Shown here piece after piece: positions 25,175 to 33,973 of a stretch of 64,000 nt of DNA. The translations under genes were made by a program, and so were the position numbers. Origin of the DNA: Nocardia blacklockiae (GTDB lineage Bacteria; Actinomycetota; Actinomycetes; Mycobacteriales; Mycobacteriaceae); assembly GCF_015477355.1 (NCBI RefSeq), contig NZ_JADLRJ010000004.1:186001-250000 (forward strand), given 5' to 3'. The stretch's first letter is position 1. Each line of letters begins with the position of its first letter. Below the pieces are notes generated by a model. It was not told the DNA's origin. It did no database searches and worked only from the letters and a program-made list of their open reading frames with translations.

Positions 25175-26857
25175 TCACTCGTACAGGCCCTCGACATGCC
25201 AAGAATTGTCGTAGCCGAGGAGCAGGAGCACGCGCACCTCGGCGTCGAGCATGATCTGGGCGCGGACGGCGCAGTCGGCGAGACGGTCTCCGGCCCACCA
25301 GCGTTCGTCGATCAGCCAGGGGCCGGACCAGCCGGTCACGTCCCACTCCTTGCTGCTCCAGCGCAGCCTGGCGGGGTCGGCGGTGAACAGGCCGCGGTCG
25401 GTGATCCACACCGGGGCGCCGTCGGCGGTTTCCAGCGTCACGCCGGGGTGGTTGACCAGGACGACGGCGGGCGCGGGGGCGGGCAGCCGGCCGGGCCAGG
25501 GCAGCGCCGGGTCGGCGGCGGGCGCCCGCTCGTCGCCCAGCGCGACCAGGGTGACGCGTTCGGCCGGGCCGCGGCCGCCGCTGAGCACCCCGATCCGCAC
25601 CGCCTCCCCGCCCAGCAGGCCCTGTACCCGCACCAGGGCGCGGCGGGCGCGCTCGTCGCCCTCGCCGACCCCGCCCCACAGGCCGAGTTGCAGTGCGCCC
25701 GCCGTCACCACCTCGACGGGTTCCAGTCGCAGCAGGGTGATCGGGGCGCTCGGGAACGCGGTGAAATCCTTACGGCCCCTTCTCTTTCCAGAGGACAGTC
25801 CCTCCCGTTCGGACTCCTCGGTTGCCCGCCCGTGGATCCTGCCGAACTCCTCTTCCGGGGGCCTGCCGCTCAGCGCGCGGTGGGTGAGCCAGCCGTCCAG
25901 CTGCCAGCGCACCCGGTCGGCGGTCTCCTCCGGGGTGAGCGGTTCGGCGCATCGCCAGATGCGCGAGAGGCGTTCCCCCGCAGCGGTTTCCGCGATCACC
26001 GACAGGCGCGTGCACGCCACCGAGGCGGCGGACAACCGCTCGTGCAGCCGGGTGGCGAGCAGGCGGCCGGCGAAGGCGGCGGCATCGACACGGTCGATCG
26101 GGGGATCGCAGGGGTACTCGACCGTCAGGTCGGGGGCGGGCGGGCGGGCGGACGGCGACCGCTCCGGCTCGGCGCGGGCGCACCGGTGCGCGCGGATGGC
26201 GTCGGCGCCGAAACGCGAGGCGACCTCGGCCGGGGTCAGCGCGGCGAAATCGCCGATGCGCCGTAAACCCAAGCGGTGCAGCAGGTCCACCAGGTCGGCG
26301 CGTTCCGGCGCGGCCAGGCTCGGCTCGGCGGCCAGCTCGCGCACCGGCAGCGGCGCCAGGAACCGGGCGCCCGTCCCGCGCGGCACCACGACGCCGCGGC
26401 GGGCGGCGACCACCGCCGTGGACAACTCGTCGGCGATGCCGATCCGGCACTCCACCCCGACCGCCGCCACCGCGTCGACGAGCTGTTCGGCCGCCGCCTC
26501 CTCGGACCCGAAGAACCGGGCGGCGCCACGTGCGGCCAGCGCCAGCAGCCCCGGGCGCAGCACCTCCACGCCGGGCACCGTCGCGTCCACGGCGGCCACG
26601 ACCGGCTCGAACAGCCGCGCGTCCCGATCCGGATCGTCCTGCGCCACAAACAGATCCGGGCACCGCGCCTGCGCCTCCCGCCGCCGCAGCCCCCGCTGCA
26701 CACCCGCGGTCCGCGCCACCGCCGAACACGCCACCACCCGATTGGCACGCAACACCACCACCGGCCGCACCGGCGACACATCGCTCACCGCGGCCGCGGC
26801 GGCAGCCGGCCAGTCCGGACACCACACCACCAGGACCCGCCGCCCCCTCACCCCCAT
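25175..26857 (-). CDS. imuB: ImuB, inactive Y-family polymerase of the SOS mutasome
   Basis: A 560-residue Y-family-like protein that bridges DnaE2 to the beta clamp and to ImuA'. It starts MGVRGRRVLVVWCPDWP. The Y-family palm acidic motifs are not intact, as expected for the catalytically dead ImuB subfamily. The helix-hairpin-helix lies in DLLHRLGLRRIGDFAALTP. A clamp-binding motif QLGLWGG is visible near residue 395, and the C-terminus ends with the family's WHVEGLYE. It lies 16 bp downstream of the imuA' stop and is co-transcribed with it from the LexA-controlled promoter at 27725. Confidence 0.93.
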   Translation of the reverse strand: MGVRGRRVLVVWCPDWPAAAAAAVSDVSPVRPVVVLRANRVVACSAVARTAGVQRGLRRREAQARCPDLFVAQDDPDRDARLFEPVVAAVDATVPGVEVLRPGLLALAARGAARFFGSEEAAAEQLVDAVAAVGVECRIGIADELSTAVVAARRGVVVPRGTGARFLAPLPVRELAAEPSLAAPERADLVDLLHRLGLRRIGDFAALTPAEVASRFGADAIRAHRCARAEPERSPSARPPAPDLTVEYPCDPPIDRVDAAAFAGRLLATRLHERLSAASVACTRLSVIAETAAGERLSRIWRCAEPLTPEETADRVRWQLDGWLTHRALSGRPPEEEFGRIHGRATEESEREGLSSGKRRGRKDFTAFPSAPITLLRLEPVEVVTAGALQLGLWGGVGEGDERARRALVRVQGLLGGEAVRIGVLSGGRGPAERVTLVALGDERAPAADPALPWPGRLPAPAPAVVLVNHPGVTLETADGAPVWITDRGLFTADPARLRWSSKEWDVTGWSGPWLIDERWWAGDRLADCAVRAQIMLDAEVRVLLLLGYDNSWHVEGLYE

Positions 26858-26873
26858 CGCCACACACGCCGGA

Positions 26874-27599
26874 TCACGATGCGGCCTCGCGGACCGGGGC
26901 GAGGCGCTGGGGTGTGTGGGGTTGGGCCGCAATCCATTCCACATGGTTGCCGCGGGGGCTCAGTTCCAGGGTGCCGGTGCGGGGCGGTGCGGCGCGGCCG
27001 TGCACGCGGACGTCCAGGCGCAGGGTGTGCAGGCGTCCGCAGCCGCGGCCCACGCCGTCGTACCCGGCCACCCGGCTCTCGATCCGCAGGGACGGGCCGC
27101 TCCAGGCGCCGCCCGTCACCACCAGGGTGGAACCCTTGCTGCGGGCCCGCGCGGCGAGCACGCGCGTGCGGCTGGGCGGCACGGACAGCCCGCCCAAACC
27201 GAGGACCACCAGGTCCAGGCCGTCGAGCAACACCGCGGCGACCTCCACCGGGTCGGGTCCGGGGTCGGGCACCACCGCCAACCGGTCCAACTCGGCACCC
27301 ATCTCGGCCGCGGCGAGCAGACCGAGCCGGGGCAGACCGACCGCCGCGGCATGCCCGCCGGCCCCCGTCACCGCGGCCAGCAAGCCGGTCAGCAACGAGC
27401 TCGCGCCCGCGTACGCCACCACCGAGCCCTTCGCCAGGCCACCCTCCGGAAGCAGCTCCACCAGCGCGGACGGCACCGGCAGCGACTCCCGGCGCAGGGC
27501 CGGGCGCGGTGCGGCGCCCGCACCGCGCGCCGGGACGGCCGCCATCCGCCGCCGCAACTCCGCCAGCCGCTCCCGCTGCGCTTCTCCAGCCGAACCCAT
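26874..27599 (-). CDS. imuA': ImuA', RecA-like mutasome accessory protein
   Basis: A 241-residue ImuA' protein, needed together with ImuB for DnaE2-dependent damage mutagenesis in mycobacteria. The N-terminus is MGSAGEAQRERLAELRRRM, followed by a RecA-like core with VVAYAGASSLLTGLLAAV (a degenerate P-loop position) and LVVLGLGGLSVPPSRTRVLAARA. It starts at 27599; the frame extends upstream into the promoter but without support. A LexA box is 126 bp upstream. It is co-directional with imuB. Confidence 0.9.
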   Translation of the reverse strand: MGSAGEAQRERLAELRRRMAAVPARGAGAAPRPALRRESLPVPSALVELLPEGGLAKGSVVAYAGASSLLTGLLAAVTGAGGHAAAVGLPRLGLLAAAEMGAELDRLAVVPDPGPDPVEVAAVLLDGLDLVVLGLGGLSVPPSRTRVLAARARSKGSTLVVTGGAWSGPSLRIESRVAGYDGVGRGCGRLHTLRLDVRVHGRAAPPRTGTLELSPRGNHVEWIAAQPHTPQRLAPVREAAS

Positions 27600-27724
27600 C
27601 CTCGACCACCTATCTCTCACCGAATGGACTCCACCGTGCCGCCGCGGCTCGCGCGAGCCGCCGCGACCGAACCGGCACGACACCGGAGCCGGCGCTCCAG
27701 CACCGATTCAGCTATCGATTGATA

Positions 27725-27740
27725 TCGAATATACGTTCGA
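27725..27740. promoter_or_regulatory. LexA (SOS) box upstream of imuA'-imuB
   Basis: TCGAATATACGTTCGA fits TCGAAC-N4-GTTCGA with one mismatch and an ATAC spacer, like the dnaE2 box. It lies between imuA' (minus) and the divergent Ser/Thr kinase (start 27848) and may affect both. Confidence 0.82.
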
Positions 27741-27847
27741 CTCCCCTTCAGTAGAACCCCACCCCCGATTCGCGTCAAGCGGCGCTGGAGGCGAACCCGA
27801 ACGGCCGAAGCAGGCCAGTCAGGATGGTTTTCCGCTATCCTCGCGCC

Positions 27848-28990
27848 GTGACCGAACGCGCCCGTTCCATCGTCGGCCCCGACTATCTGGTCGCCGGCCG
27901 CTACCGCCTGCAATCGAAACTGGGCGGCGGCGGCATGGGCGCGGTGTGGCTGGCGCACGACCGGTTGATGAACCGCGATGTCGCGATCAAGCAGGTGCTC
28001 ACCACGGCCGGGCTCAGCGAGCAGGAGGCCACCGAGGTCCGCAACCGGATCATCCACGAGGGCCGCGTCGCGGCGAAGCTGTCGCACGAGCACGCCATCG
28101 CCGTCTACGACGTGGTGCTCGAGGCGGGCGAGCCGTGGCTGGTCATGGAATACCTACCGTCGCGCAGCGTGGCCAAGGCGCTGTCGCTGGCGGATACGCT
28201 GCCGCCGATCGAGGTGGCGCAGATCGGCGCGCAGGTCGCCGACGCGCTGGCCGCCGCGCACGCCGCCGGCATCACCCACCGCGACATCAAGCCCGGCAAC
28301 ATCCTCGTCGCCGATCGCGGCGCCGAGGTGGGCAAGGTCAAGCTCAGCGACTTCGGCATCTCGCGCGGCACCGGCGACCCGCACGACGAACTGGACGACG
28401 CGATCACCGGCACCCCGGCCTATCTGCCGCCGGAGGTCGCGCGCGGCTACCGGCCGACCGAGGCGAGCGACGTATTCTCCCTCGGCGCAACGCTGTACAC
28501 CGCGATCGAGGGCCAGCCGCCGTACGGTTTCGACGAGGACAACGACGCGATCGTCGCACGCGCAGCGATGGCCCAGATCATTCCGCCCACCCGCAGCGGC
28601 GTTCTCACCCCCGTGCTGCTGCACATGATGGAGCCCGCGCCCCAGCGCCGCCCCACCATGGCCGAGGCTCGCAACGAAATCCTCACCGCCGCTTTCGGTC
28701 CCGGTACGGGGCCCTACATTCTCGGCGCGCCCGTCCGCACCGAGGACGGCACCATCCCCGCCTGGGCGGCCCGCAACTCCGCCGCCGGACTGCGCAGCCC
28801 GCACTCCACCCCGCTGCCCCGGCCACCGCGCGCCACCGCTCCGAATGCCGCTGCCCCGCAACAGAAGTCGCGGTCGTCGAGCGGCTTCGACCTGTCCGCG
28901 CTCGGTCCGAACGCCGCGCCCCTGGCCATCGCCATCGGCCTGTTGATCGGGCTGCTGATCCTGATCGTCATCCTGGTCGCGGTGTTGTAA
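27848..28990 (+). CDS. Membrane-anchored serine/threonine protein kinase
   Basis: A 380-residue Hanks-type kinase. The glycine loop LGGGGMGAVW, the ATP Lys in DVAIKQVL, the catalytic loop HRDIKPGNIL and the Mg-binding DFGIS are all intact, so it should be active. The kinase domain covers about residues 15-275. A Pro-rich juxtamembrane linker is followed by one TM helix (LAIAIGLLIGLLILIVILV) at the extreme C-terminus, leaving essentially no extracellular sensor. The GTG at 27848 (VTERARSIVG) gives the usual short lead; an ATG 24 nt upstream is less likely. It is convergent with the LuxR-type regulator, 12 bp between stop codons. Confidence 0.92.
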   Translation: MTERARSIVGPDYLVAGRYRLQSKLGGGGMGAVWLAHDRLMNRDVAIKQVLTTAGLSEQEATEVRNRIIHEGRVAAKLSHEHAIAVYDVVLEAGEPWLVMEYLPSRSVAKALSLADTLPPIEVAQIGAQVADALAAAHAAGITHRDIKPGNILVADRGAEVGKVKLSDFGISRGTGDPHDELDDAITGTPAYLPPEVARGYRPTEASDVFSLGATLYTAIEGQPPYGFDEDNDAIVARAAMAQIIPPTRSGVLTPVLLHMMEPAPQRRPTMAEARNEILTAAFGPGTGPYILGAPVRTEDGTIPAWAARNSAAGLRSPHSTPLPRPPRATAPNAAAPQQKSRSSSGFDLSALGPNAAPLAIAIGLLIGLLILIVILVAVL

Positions 28991-29002
28991 AGCGGTGCGG
29001 CG

Positions 29003-29644
29003 CTAGTCGATCCGCCGCCGATGCGCCCAGCGCGTCAGCGCGTTCCGGTTGGACTGCTGGGTTTTGCGCAGCACATTGGAGGCATGGGTCTCCACGGTCT
29101 TCACCGAGATGAACAGGGACTCGGCGATCTCCCGATAGGTGTAGCCCCGGGCGAGCAGCCGCAGCACCTCCAACTCCCGCGGGGTCAGCGAGTCCAGCTC
29201 CGGATCCAGCGGCGGCTCGGGCACCGGTGACCGGCCGGTGAACGAGTCCAGCACGAAACCCGCCAGCCGCGGGCTGAAGACCGCGTCACCGCCCGCGACG
29301 CGGCGAATGCCGTCGGCCAGTTCGGGTCCCGAGATGGTCTTGGTGACGTAGCCGCGGGCGCCCGCGCGGATCACCGCGATCACGTCCTCCGCGGCGTCGG
29401 AGACGCTCAGCGCCAGGCAGACCGGGCCGTCCTCCACGCCCTGCAGCACCGCCACCCCGCCCCCGTCGGGCATGTGCACGTCCAGTAGCACCACGTCCGG
29501 GCGGGCCGCCTCGACACCGGCGATGGCCTCGGCCACCGTGCCCGCCTCGCCGATCACCTCGATATCGGACTCGCGGCTCAGCTCGGCCCGCACTCCGGAC
29601 CGGAACACGGCGTGGTCGTCCACCAGAAAGACCCGGATACTCAC
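29003..29644 (-). CDS. NarL/LuxR-type response regulator
   Basis: A 213-residue response regulator. The receiver domain starts SIRVFLVDDHAVFRSG, with the phospho-acceptor Asp in VVLLDVHMPDGG (about residue 55) and the switch Lys in GYVTKTISG. The output domain LTPRELEVLRLLARGYTYREIA plus ISVKTVETH is a classical LuxR helix-turn-helix. The start is GTG 29644, supported by GAGGAG 5-10 nt upstream. Its partner is the histidine kinase immediately downstream in coordinate (29828-31291), encoded ahead of it on the same strand, so the two form an operon. Confidence 0.93.
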   Translation of the reverse strand: MSIRVFLVDDHAVFRSGVRAELSRESDIEVIGEAGTVAEAIAGVEAARPDVVLLDVHMPDGGGVAVLQGVEDGPVCLALSVSDAAEDVIAVIRAGARGYVTKTISGPELADGIRRVAGGDAVFSPRLAGFVLDSFTGRSPVPEPPLDPELDSLTPRELEVLRLLARGYTYREIAESLFISVKTVETHASNVLRKTQQSNRNALTRWAHRRRID

Positions 29645-29827
29645 TGTTCTCCTCACTTCGGCCCGATGCCGGCTGCCGGGCGCGACAGCGCCCACTCATC
29701 GGTACCACAAGGCGGGCCGCTACGCCGCCGCCCCGGGTGTCACTGGAAACCGGCGCGCCGTCGCGGCGCGGACGGCGATCACGGACCCGCCGAAGGGCTG
29801 AAACCGCTGCGGCACAACCGAGCAGGC

Positions 29828-31291
29828 TCAGCGGCGCGGGCGCGCGTGCTGACGGTGCCGACGGGTCTTCGCTGCAGAGTCGGCGGTGTCACCGGTGGTG
29901 GCGCCGCCGTTCGAACGCGAGGCGGTGTCGAAGTGTTCTTCGAGGGTTACCGGCTCGTCGGCGGGGCTCGCTGCGCCGGTCGGTGTCTTCGGGGCCGGTT
30001 CCGCCGTGGCGGGCTCGTCGGATTCCGGGATCACCGCTTCGTCCCGGCCCTCGGAATCCCTGCGCGGGAGCATGATTCGGACCTCGGTGCCGCGGCCGGG
30101 GGTGGACTGGATCTCGACGGTGCCGCCGCGGCGCTCGATTCGGGCGCGGATGGATCTGGCCAGGCCCTGGCGGTCGGCGGGGATGTCGGCGGGGTCGAAG
30201 CCGGTGCCTCGATCGCGCACGAAGATGCTGACCTGGTGCGGTTCCACCTCGGCGAACAGGTCGATGGTGGGGACGCCCGCGTGTTTGGCGGCGTTCACCA
30301 GCGCCTCGCGGGTGGCGCCCAGGACGGCCGTGAAATGCTCGCGGGGCAGGCCGACTCCGGTCTCGCCCGGGTCCATCGAGACGTCGCCGACCGTCACCGG
30401 CGTCACCTTCACGCCGTGCTGGTCCTCCACCTCGCCGGCGATGGTGCGCAGCGCGGCGGCCAGGCTGGCCTGCACGGGCACGGTGTCCTCGAACAGCCAT
30501 TTGCGCAGCTCCCGCTCCTGGCTGCGGGCCAGCCGCGCCACCTCCTGCGGATCGTCGGCCTGGCGCTGGATGAGGGCCAGTGTCTGCAGGACCGAGTCGT
30601 GCAGGTGCGAGGCGATCTCCTCGCGCTCCTCGTTGCGGATGCGGGCGGAGCGTTCGGCGTTCAGCGCGCGCATCATGCGCAGCCACAGCGGGACCGTCAG
30701 CAGGCCCACCCCGATCAGCGTCACCGCGACCGCGACCAGCGCGGAACCCAGCGAACTCAGATTGATCCGGGCCAGCACCACCACACCCAGCCCGACCACG
30801 ATCAGCGTGATGCCGGCCAGGATGCGCGTCCAGGTGAGCACCGAGGGCCGGGCGGGCAGGCCCAGTATCGACCGCGGCCCCTCCGCGTCGAATTCGCGCC
30901 ACACCAGCGCGGCGCCGACCGCCACCACGATGATCGGCGCGACCACCTTGGCCGCGGTGCCGTTGAACAGCCACGACATCGACACCGCGAGCGCCAGCCC
31001 GAGCAGGATCAGGCCGACCGCCTGCCGCCGCTCGGAATTGGACGGCGGCGGCGCGTCGCCCCCGGCCGAGGTGAAGATCCACAACATGCCGTAGGCGACG
31101 ATGCCCGCCCCCATCAGCGCCGACAGCAGCACGAAGGCCATCCGCACCTTGAAGACGTCGACCCCGAGATGATCGGCGACACCGCCGGCGACACCGCCGA
31201 CGACCCGCCCCCCGGATCGCCGCAGCAGCCGCGGATACGGCGGCGCGGGCTGAACTCCGCGGGCGTCGAACGCGGGCGTGGACGGGTACAT
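29828..31291 (-). CDS. PspC-domain sensor histidine kinase
   Basis: A 487-residue membrane kinase. An N-terminal PspC domain (RRSGGRVVGGVAGGVADHLGV, key part GGVAGGVADHLG) is followed by about five TM segments, a HisKA_3 dimerisation/phospho-acceptor region with SHLHDSVLQTLALI, and a HATPase_c domain (RDRGTGFDPADIP, then STPGRGTEVRIMLP). A roughly 75-residue disordered acidic C-terminal tail follows. The start MYPSTPAFDA at 31291 was chosen because the upstream extension is low complexity and overlaps the divergent promoter. PspC fused to a kinase, paired with a LuxR regulator and a PspC-toastrack protein, marks a cell-envelope stress-sensing module. Confidence 0.9.
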   Translation of the reverse strand: MYPSTPAFDARGVQPAPPYPRLLRRSGGRVVGGVAGGVADHLGVDVFKVRMAFVLLSALMGAGIVAYGMLWIFTSAGGDAPPPSNSERRQAVGLILLGLALAVSMSWLFNGTAAKVVAPIIVVAVGAALVWREFDAEGPRSILGLPARPSVLTWTRILAGITLIVVGLGVVVLARINLSSLGSALVAVAVTLIGVGLLTVPLWLRMMRALNAERSARIRNEEREEIASHLHDSVLQTLALIQRQADDPQEVARLARSQERELRKWLFEDTVPVQASLAAALRTIAGEVEDQHGVKVTPVTVGDVSMDPGETGVGLPREHFTAVLGATREALVNAAKHAGVPTIDLFAEVEPHQVSIFVRDRGTGFDPADIPADRQGLARSIRARIERRGGTVEIQSTPGRGTEVRIMLPRRDSEGRDEAVIPESDEPATAEPAPKTPTGAASPADEPVTLEEHFDTASRSNGGATTGDTADSAAKTRRHRQHARPRR

Positions 31292-31448
31292 GCCTTCGAT
31301 ACTGGCACGCGCCACCGACACCCGACCATCGGGAAACACCCCCATTCGGGCCCCTGATCGCCGGGAACGCGCGGCGCGGCGGAGTTCGGGATCGAGTTCA
31401 GGGTGAACCCCGATGTGCGGCGGCCGCGGTGGTCGCCACCATGGAACC

Positions 31449-33245
31449 ATGACCAGAGCGAACGGCTGGGCCGGCGGGACCGGCCGGATGGGATTCAACG
31501 AACAGTTGCACCACCTGTGGCGAACCCGGCCCCGGCGACTGCCGCGGCAGGGGCCGGTCGCCGGTGTCGCGGCCGGGTTCGGACGCCGCTACGGCGTGGA
31601 TCCGGTACTGGTGCGGGTCGTGTTCGTGGTCGCGTCGATCTTCGGGGGCGCCGGTGTCGTGCTCTACCTGGCGGCCTGGCTGATCCTGCCCGCGGCCGGC
31701 GACCAGGTCTCGGCCGGCGAGGGGCTGCTGGGCAAGGGCCAGAGTTCGCAGTCGCCGACCAGGACGGTGGTGCTGATCGTCGCCCTCGCGATCGCGGTGA
31801 CCACCATGGGCCCGGTCGGGGTGGGCCTGGGCGGCTCCGGGCTGATCAGCTTCGCGCTGATGCTGGCCGGCTGGTGGCTGCTGTATCTGCGCCAGCCCGA
31901 GCCTCCCGCCGACGACTACCAGGTGCTCGTCACCGAGGGCGGCCTCGGCTCGACCGGCTATCCGGGCGCCATGTTCCCCGGCGGCGCCCCCTGGGCCGGA
32001 CCCACCTACGGCCCGTTCACCAGGCTGCCCGACCAGTACGAGCCCGACCCGAAATCCCCTCCGGCACAAGGCTTCCCACCGGACGACACCGCCACGGAGG
32101 TGATCCGCCGCCCCCAACCGGACACCTCGGACACCCCCGCCTCCACCGAGGCGGTCTACGCGGCACCGAGCCCGGCCACCGGAATCAATGCGGAACCGAA
32201 CGCTGTTCCCAGCACCGACCAGGCCACCGAGGCCCTGCCGAACCCCACGAGCAACACCGGCGCGAAAGCTACGACCGACACGTCGAGTTCACCCGCCGAT
32301 ACAGAGGTACTGGCGACCTCGCCCACCGATGCCGGTACGGAATCGAATCCGGCCGCTGACGGCGAGGATGAACGGCATTCGCTCGCCCCCACCGATGCGA
32401 CGCGCGATGCGGACACGGACTCCGATGGCGGGGCGGGTGTGTCCGCCGCGAGCGGCGATACCGAGGTGCTGAAGGTTCCGTCCGGCACCGAGCGTCCCGC
32501 CCCGCACCGGACGGCCGCGCGGCCCACGGGTGACCGGCCTACCCGGACCGCGCCCGGACCGGCGCGCCCCGGGCTGACTCCGCCCGGTTGGGATCCGCTG
32601 GGTGTCGCGCCGCTGGCCTGGGATCTGCCCGAACCCGGTCCGGCGCGGCCGGTCGCCGTGCTGGCACCGCCGCCGCCTCGGCCGCGGTCGCGGCTGACGC
32701 CCACGGTGATCGGGCTGGCGGTGCTCGCCGCGGCCGTCGCGGGCGCCTTCGCCGCCTGGGGGGCGGAGTGGATGACGCCCGGCCGCATCGGCGCGGTGGC
32801 GCTGGCGGTGGTCGGCCTCGGGCTGATCGTCGGTGCGTTCCTGCGGCGCGGTCACGGGTTGATGGTGGTGCTGGCGCCGCTGGCCGGGTTCGTGATCCTG
32901 GCCTCGATGGCGGGACCCGTCGAATTCGACCGCGGGGCCGTGGGAGACCACGTGTGGACACCGGCCACGGTGGCCGATCTGCAGTCGGACTACCGGGTGA
33001 ACATGGGTTCGGGCACCCTGGACCTGCGTTCGCTGGCGCTCACCGAGAATCGGACGGTGGACGTGTCCGTCCGCATGGGCGACGTGCGGGTGCTGGTGCC
33101 GGAAAACATGCGGCTGCAGGCGAATTGCTCGTCCAGCATGGGCGACCTGACCTGCCCGCGCGGGCTCACCGGTCCGGCCGAGGGTCCGGTGCTCACCCTC
33201 AATGTCGATGTTCGTGCCGGAGACGCGGAGGTGAAGCGTGGCTGA
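31449..33245 (+). CDS. PspC membrane protein with C-terminal toastrack-like domain
   Basis: A 598-residue protein. The N-terminal PspC domain (GPVAGVAAGFGRRYGVDPVLVR) has the key GVAAGFGRRYGV segment and TM helices up to residue 150. Residues about 165-410 are a long Pro/Thr/Ser-rich disordered linker with charged repeats. A second membrane part (three TM helices around residues 430-505) is followed by a short beta-rich domain with GSGTLDLRSLAL and SVRMGDVRVLVPE, resembling the LiaF/DUF2154 toastrack fold. It is divergent from the PspC kinase. It likely senses or signals membrane damage. The linker base use looks ordinary for the genome. Confidence 0.85.
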   Translation: MTRANGWAGGTGRMGFNEQLHHLWRTRPRRLPRQGPVAGVAAGFGRRYGVDPVLVRVVFVVASIFGGAGVVLYLAAWLILPAAGDQVSAGEGLLGKGQSSQSPTRTVVLIVALAIAVTTMGPVGVGLGGSGLISFALMLAGWWLLYLRQPEPPADDYQVLVTEGGLGSTGYPGAMFPGGAPWAGPTYGPFTRLPDQYEPDPKSPPAQGFPPDDTATEVIRRPQPDTSDTPASTEAVYAAPSPATGINAEPNAVPSTDQATEALPNPTSNTGAKATTDTSSSPADTEVLATSPTDAGTESNPAADGEDERHSLAPTDATRDADTDSDGGAGVSAASGDTEVLKVPSGTERPAPHRTAARPTGDRPTRTAPGPARPGLTPPGWDPLGVAPLAWDLPEPGPARPVAVLAPPPPRPRSRLTPTVIGLAVLAAAVAGAFAAWGAEWMTPGRIGAVALAVVGLGLIVGAFLRRGHGLMVVLAPLAGFVILASMAGPVEFDRGAVGDHVWTPATVADLQSDYRVNMGSGTLDLRSLALTENRTVDVSVRMGDVRVLVPENMRLQANCSSSMGDLTCPRGLTGPAEGPVLTLNVDVRAGDAEVKRG

Positions 33246-33444
33246 GAATTCGGAAACCCGTCGAGGACCGTCGTTCTCGTTGCTGCTGGCGGGAGTGCTG
33301 GCCCTGCTGGTCAGCGTGTGGGCCTTCATCGGCCCGTCCTCGTGGCCGGCGCACAGCATCATCCCGATCGGCTGGATCGTCATCGCGGCCGCGATCGTCG
33401 TCGGCATCGCGCTGGTGGTGGCGCCGCGCAAGAAGAAGAACTGA
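33238..33444 (+). CDS. Small membrane protein of the PspC module
   Basis: A 68-residue protein with two TM segments (SLLLAGVLALLVSVWAFIG and IIPIGWIVIAAAIVVGIALV) and a basic C-terminus RKKKN. GTG 33238 overlaps the end of the PspC-toastrack gene by 8 bp, so it is translationally coupled. Such tiny two-TM partners commonly accompany PspC proteins in actinomycetes. Specific function unknown. Confidence 0.75.
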   Translation: MAENSETRRGPSFSLLLAGVLALLVSVWAFIGPSSWPAHSIIPIGWIVIAAAIVVGIALVVAPRKKKN

Positions 33445-33459
33445 ATCCGCGAACACGAG

Positions 33460-33493
33460 AAGGGGCTTGGATCCACCCGGATCCAAGCCCCTT
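33460..33493. terminator. Bidirectional terminator between PspC operon and ribonuclease gene
   Basis: AAGGGGCTTGGATCC (33460-33474) and GGATCCAAGCCCCTT (33479-33493) give a perfect 15-bp stem with a 4-nt loop, between two convergent genes. A and T runs at the stem ends let it act in both directions. Confidence 0.85.
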
Positions 33494-33508
33494 CCGCTGC
33501 TACAACTC

Positions 33509-33973
33509 TCAGCGCATCCTGGTGAAACTGCGATAGTGGTCGCCGGTATACCAGGCCGAACCGTCACTGCCGGTGACGATGCGCTCCGCGTCCCGGGACT
33601 GCCCCGGCTGCTTGGGATTCACGTCCCACTCCCGATAGGCGATCCGATTCCCGCCGCCGTCGGTCGCGGGCAACTGCCCCTCCCGATTGCTCCAGGTGCC
33701 GCCGCCCTTGGTCCCCGGCGAATTCGCCGCGTCGGGCCACTGCCCCGCATCGATCAGCTGCAACGTCCGCCACGCCCGATCCGGCACACCGTCCGCCGCC
33801 AGCCGCACCTCCCCCGCCCCCACCACGACCGAAGCAGTCACCCCACCGGAAACCGGCTCACCCCCGCCCCCCAACAAGACGGAAACCGCAGCCACCACCG
33901 CCACCCCGAACGCCGCCACCACCGCGAACGACTTACCCCACAACCCTTTTGCCCGATCGAATTCCCGTGTCAT
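33509..33973 (-). CDS. Secreted guanyl-specific ribonuclease (RNase Sa/N1 type)
   Basis: A 154-residue protein with an N-terminal membrane/export helix (SFAVVAAFGVAVVAAVSVLLG, about residues 15-35) and a C-terminal microbial ribonuclease domain. The three catalytic elements are present: Glu in YREWDV, Arg in AERIVTG and His in YTGDHYRSF, matching RNase Sa/barnase-type enzymes. It should cleave RNA 3' of guanosine outside the cytoplasm. No barstar-like inhibitor is encoded nearby. It is convergent with the PspC operon. Confidence 0.87.
   Translation of the reverse strand: MTREFDRAKGLWGKSFAVVAAFGVAVVAAVSVLLGGGGEPVSGGVTASVVVGAGEVRLAADGVPDRAWRTLQLIDAGQWPDAANSPGTKGGGTWSNREGQLPATDGGGNRIAYREWDVNPKQPGQSRDAERIVTGSDGSAWYTGDHYRSFTRMR

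Noticed and set aside
26530-29112. 860-codon plus-strand ORF across imuA'/imuB and the kinase
   Set aside because: Reads Arg/Pro/Ala-rich low-complexity sequence antisense or out of frame to imuA', imuB and the kinase, which have clear domains.
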